From NCBI RefSeq assembly GCF_001305515.1, contig NZ_LJYW01000001.1, forward strand, positions 1,596,320-1,660,319: DNA of 64,000 nucleotides. Reading direction: 5' to 3'. The notes beneath the pieces are model-generated. The model saw nothing but the letters and a program-made list of their open reading frames with translations. It was not told where the DNA came from and did not search any database. Source of the DNA: Prosthecodimorpha hirschii. GTDB taxonomy: Bacteria > Pseudomonadota > Alphaproteobacteria > Rhizobiales > Ancalomicrobiaceae. The position numbers were made by a program, and so were the translations under genes. Positions 62,006 to 64,000 of the stretch are shown here, one piece after another (the stretch's first letter is position 1; every line of letters begins with the position of its first letter).

Positions 62006-62464
62006 TCAAGGCGCCCCGCCACCGATCAGTCGGCGGGTGGCGAGAATGTAGGGCACCGTGCCCGGCACCATCGCGAGGCCGTCGAAGTCGGCGGGCGCGA
62101 ACCAGGATGCCGCTTCGGCATCGTCGCCCGCGATCGGCTCGCCGGAGATCCAGTCGGCCCCGTAGACCGCGAGCACGACATGGCTGGCCGGACGGCCGTC
62201 GCGTGCGGGCATGATCATCTCGCGCAGATCGGACAGCGGCGTCAGCCGGCATTCCACACCGGTCTCCTCGCGCACCTCGCGCAACGCGGCCTCGGCGAGG
62301 CGCTCGCCGAGCGCCACCTTGCCGCCGACCGGCGCCCACAATCCGCGCCCGGGATCGCGGCCGCGCCGGATCAGCAGCACGCGATCGCCGCGCCAGACCG
62401 AGACGCTGACGCCGAGAAGCGGCCGCCCGAGCTGGGCGAGAATGTCCGTCGTGGATTCGCTCAT
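62006..62464 (-). CDS. Nudix hydrolase
   Basis: A 152-residue protein with the complete Nudix box at about residues 47-69 (GGKVALGERLAEAA, then LREVREETGV) including the metal-binding glutamates. It hydrolyses nucleoside-diphosphate-linked compounds; the VWRGDRVLLIRRGRDPG and GGKV pattern is that of ADP-ribose/NTP-type enzymes with broad specificity. It precedes the TIGR02301 gene on the same strand, a frequent neighbour in this order, separated by the repeat array region. Confidence 0.9.
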   Translation of the reverse strand: MSESTTDILAQLGRPLLGVSVSVWRGDRVLLIRRGRDPGRGLWAPVGGKVALGERLAEAALREVREETGVECRLTPLSDLREMIMPARDGRPASHVVLAVYGADWISGEPIAGDDAEAASWFAPADFDGLAMVPGTVPYILATRRLIGGGAP

Positions 62465-62523
62465 GGGGCGACGATAGGCAAGGCGGCGGCGCCTGTCGCG
62501 CCCCGGATGGCGCAGACTGCGCG

Positions 62524-63048
62524 TTATGGAAAGAGCTGGTCGACCGAGTGCTGGGCGGCATCGACATCCAGGTCGGCCTCGCGCAGCGCACCGGCGCCGT
62601 TGACGATGGCCGAGGTGCGCGCGATCAGCGGCTGTAGGTATTCGCGTTGCTGGCGGTGCAGTTCCGCCGCCATGACGGGATCGGTGGGATCGCCCGACAG
62701 CACCAGATGGCGGGTCTCCAGCATGGCGGTGTCGAGTTCGCTGACCGCGGCATCGAAAGCGCGGCGGACCGCCGGATCGGCGCGGCGATAGGCCGAGATC
62801 GCCAGGTCGCGCTCGCGGAAATGCGAATGGGAGAAATAATCCTCGTAGGCGATCGGCTGCCAGGCCTCGATTTCCGCGGCGCATTCGGGCATCGCCGGGA
62901 GGATGTCCAGCAGCATCACCGCGTTGTTGTAGTGGTTGAGATAGTCGGTGGCGAGACGTGTCGTCGGGTTGATGTTGGCAGCGGCGAGCTTTTCGGGGCT
63001 GAGACGGTCTCGATCGACGTCCTCGCTCTCCATCAATGCCGCTTGCAT
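62524..63048 (-). CDS. conserved-looking cytoplasmic protein of unknown function
   Basis: A 174-residue soluble helical protein with a Tyr/His-rich centre (LNHYNNAVMLLDILPAMPE, then YEDYFSHSHFRERDLAI) and a C-terminal acidic tail. There is no signal or membrane segment. The His/Glu-rich centre could bind a metal, but this is only suggestive. The start may be 63048 or the second ATG at 63033. I do not know a function. Confidence 0.7.
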   Translation of the reverse strand: MQAALMESEDVDRDRLSPEKLAAANINPTTRLATDYLNHYNNAVMLLDILPAMPECAAEIEAWQPIAYEDYFSHSHFRERDLAISAYRRADPAVRRAFDAAVSELDTAMLETRHLVLSGDPTDPVMAAELHRQQREYLQPLIARTSAIVNGAGALREADLDVDAAQHSVDQLFP

Positions 63049-63398
63049 GTCCCCAACCCCCGCGCCTTTCCGGCCTTCCGACGACTATGGCCTGCAATGT
63101 TTCCAATTTTCTTAACCAGACGCAGCGTCATCCGCCGCAAGACCGGCGGGGGGCCGCCGGCGGACGGGAAGCGCGCATATTCGGATTCTGCGGGCTAGCA
63201 GATTGCTGAAAAGCACGTCGGTACGCGATCAGACGCGGGCCGTTTCAACTCTGTCATCTCCGGGCTTGTCCCGGGAACCCAGACTTTCCAAGGACTTGGC
63301 CATCGCACTGGATCCCCGGGACAAGCCGGGGATGACAGAATGGCGGGGTCGGAGAGATTTTCAGAAGCCTGCTAGACTGCCGGCCAAGGAGACCTGAC
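63049..63398. other. 350-base gene-free stretch with a palindromic repeat
   Basis: There is no gene. It contains the palindromic element at 63251-63338 and the promoter region of the SRAP gene; I could not place a -35/-10 with confidence. Confidence 0.5.
63251..63338. repeat. REP/BIME-like palindromic intergenic repeat
   Basis: CTGTCATCTCCGGGCTTGTC begins a left arm (63251-63282). A right arm (63308-63338) ending GGGATGACAG is nearly its reverse complement, with CCCGGGACAAGC in common. The arms are separated by 25 bases. Elements of the form TGTCATCCCCGG-CTTGTCCCGGG are widespread between genes in Hyphomicrobiales genomes. Confidence 0.75.
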
Positions 63399-64000
63399 AT
63401 GTGCGGACGCTTCGTCCTGACCGCCACGCCCGAGGAAGTGCGCGCGCTGTTCCGCTATGCCGAGCAGCCGAACTTTCCGCCGCGCTTCAACATCGCGCCG
63501 ACGCAGCCGATCGCGATCGTCACCGGCCCGGGGGCGACACCGAAATTCCTGCTCGCCCGCTGGGGCTTCCTGCCCGGATGGGTGGCCGATCCGAAGGCGT
63601 TCTCACTGATTATCAATGCCCGCGCCGAGACGGCCGCGACCAAGCCGTCGTTCCGCGCCGCCATGCGCCACCGGCGCTGCCTGGTGCCGGCCAGCGGCTT
63701 CTACGAGTGGCGGCGCACGCCGGCCGGCAAGCAGCCCTTCTTCATCCGCCCGCGCCATGGCGGGCTGACCGCCTTCGCGGGGCTGTGGGAAACCTGGTCG
63801 TCGAAGGACGGCTCGGAGATCGACACCGCCTGCATCCTGACCGTGCCGGCCAACCGCGCCATCGCGGCGATCCACGACCGCATGCCGGCCGTGGTCGGCC
63901 CCGAGCATCACGCCGCCTGGATCGACACGATGCATGTCGACGTGGCGGAGGCGATGCGCCTGATCGCCCCGGTCGACGACGACTATTTCGAGGCCGTGCC
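63399..64000 (+). CDS. SRAP-domain protein (YedK/HMCES-type abasic-site protein), 3' end outside window
   Basis: The first 200 residues of an SOS-response-associated peptidase-family protein, cut by the window edge. The catalytic C2 directly after the initiator Met (MCGRFVLTA), N31 in RFNIAPTQP, the glutamate in SGFYEWRR, and the histidine in IHDRMP form the full active site that cross-links to abasic sites in single-stranded DNA. AAGGAG lies 7 bases before the ATG. Most of the usual 220-240 residues are present. Confidence 0.93.
   Translation, partial: MCGRFVLTATPEEVRALFRYAEQPNFPPRFNIAPTQPIAIVTGPGATPKFLLARWGFLPGWVADPKAFSLIINARAETAATKPSFRAAMRHRRCLVPASGFYEWRRTPAGKQPFFIRPRHGGLTAFAGLWETWSSKDGSEIDTACILTVPANRAIAAIHDRMPAVVGPEHHAAWIDTMHVDVAEAMRLIAPVDDDYFEAV

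Overview
The window is a GC-rich (clearly above 65 % by eye) bacterial chromosome segment that reads as an alphaproteobacterium of the order Hyphomicrobiales (Rhizobiales). Supporting signs are the tail end (tRNA-Ile2, RlpA, LysE-type exporter, TIGR02301-type protein, Nudix hydrolase, SRAP protein), the wealth of ABC uptake systems with LysR/GlxA/XRE-cupin regulators, ATGA/GTGA-coupled operons, and a small RNA candidate with CU-rich anti-Shine-Dalgarno segments. No phage, insertion sequence, CRISPR array or rRNA is visible. The exact genus cannot be read from this.

Layout. (1) 92-1647: permease and ATPase of a nitrate/sulfonate/taurine-type ABC importer. (2) 1834-8824: a translationally coupled beta-oxidation operon (acyl-CoA ligase, thiolase, fused hydroxyacyl-CoA dehydrogenase/enoyl-CoA hydratase, acyl-CoA dehydrogenase). 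(3) About 9466-9548: a candidate minus-strand sRNA with its own promoter and terminator. (4) 9812-15898 (minus): an ACMSD-like amidohydrolase and heterotetrameric sarcosine oxidase soxBDAG. (5) 16155-18947: an SH3 protein, a PNPOx-like flavoprotein, and an AhpD-like protein divergent from a LysR regulator. (6) 18976-30215: an eight-gene minus-strand operon (peptide-type ABC importer, hydantoinase A and B, D-threonine-aldolase-like enzyme) divergent from a LysR gene, with two perfect palindromes between them. (7) 30540-31012: an AT-rich islet with an orphan gene. (8) 31397-43258: a polyamine-type ABC importer with two FAD amine oxidases, an XRE-cupin regulator, an ADP-forming acyl-CoA synthetase, an acyl-CoA dehydrogenase and an enoyl-CoA hydratase. 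(9) 43382-45430: a ring-cleaving-dioxygenase-like protein divergent from a LysR gene. (10) 45714-47937: an MmgE/PrpD protein convergent with a nitrilase-type amidase. (11) 48072-58657: a betaine-type ABC importer, a GlxA-type regulator, two opine-oxidase-like flavoprotein subunits, an MttB-family protein without pyrrolysine, and a serine/alanine-glyoxylate aminotransferase. (12) 58841-64000: housekeeping tail with tRNA-Ile2(CAU).

How it fits together. Most of the window is catabolic: import of small nitrogenous or carboxylate compounds followed by oxidative N-dealkylation, hydrolysis, or CoA-dependent oxidation. The three best candidates for under-described pathways are region 11 (quaternary/methylated amine use, with a shared 21-bp-spaced direct repeat tying importer and enzymes to the GlxA regulator), region 6 (uptake plus hydantoinase plus D-hydroxy-amino-acid aldolase) and region 8 (amine oxidation feeding a CoA pathway). 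Substrates are inferences from gene families and context; none is shown by sequence alone.
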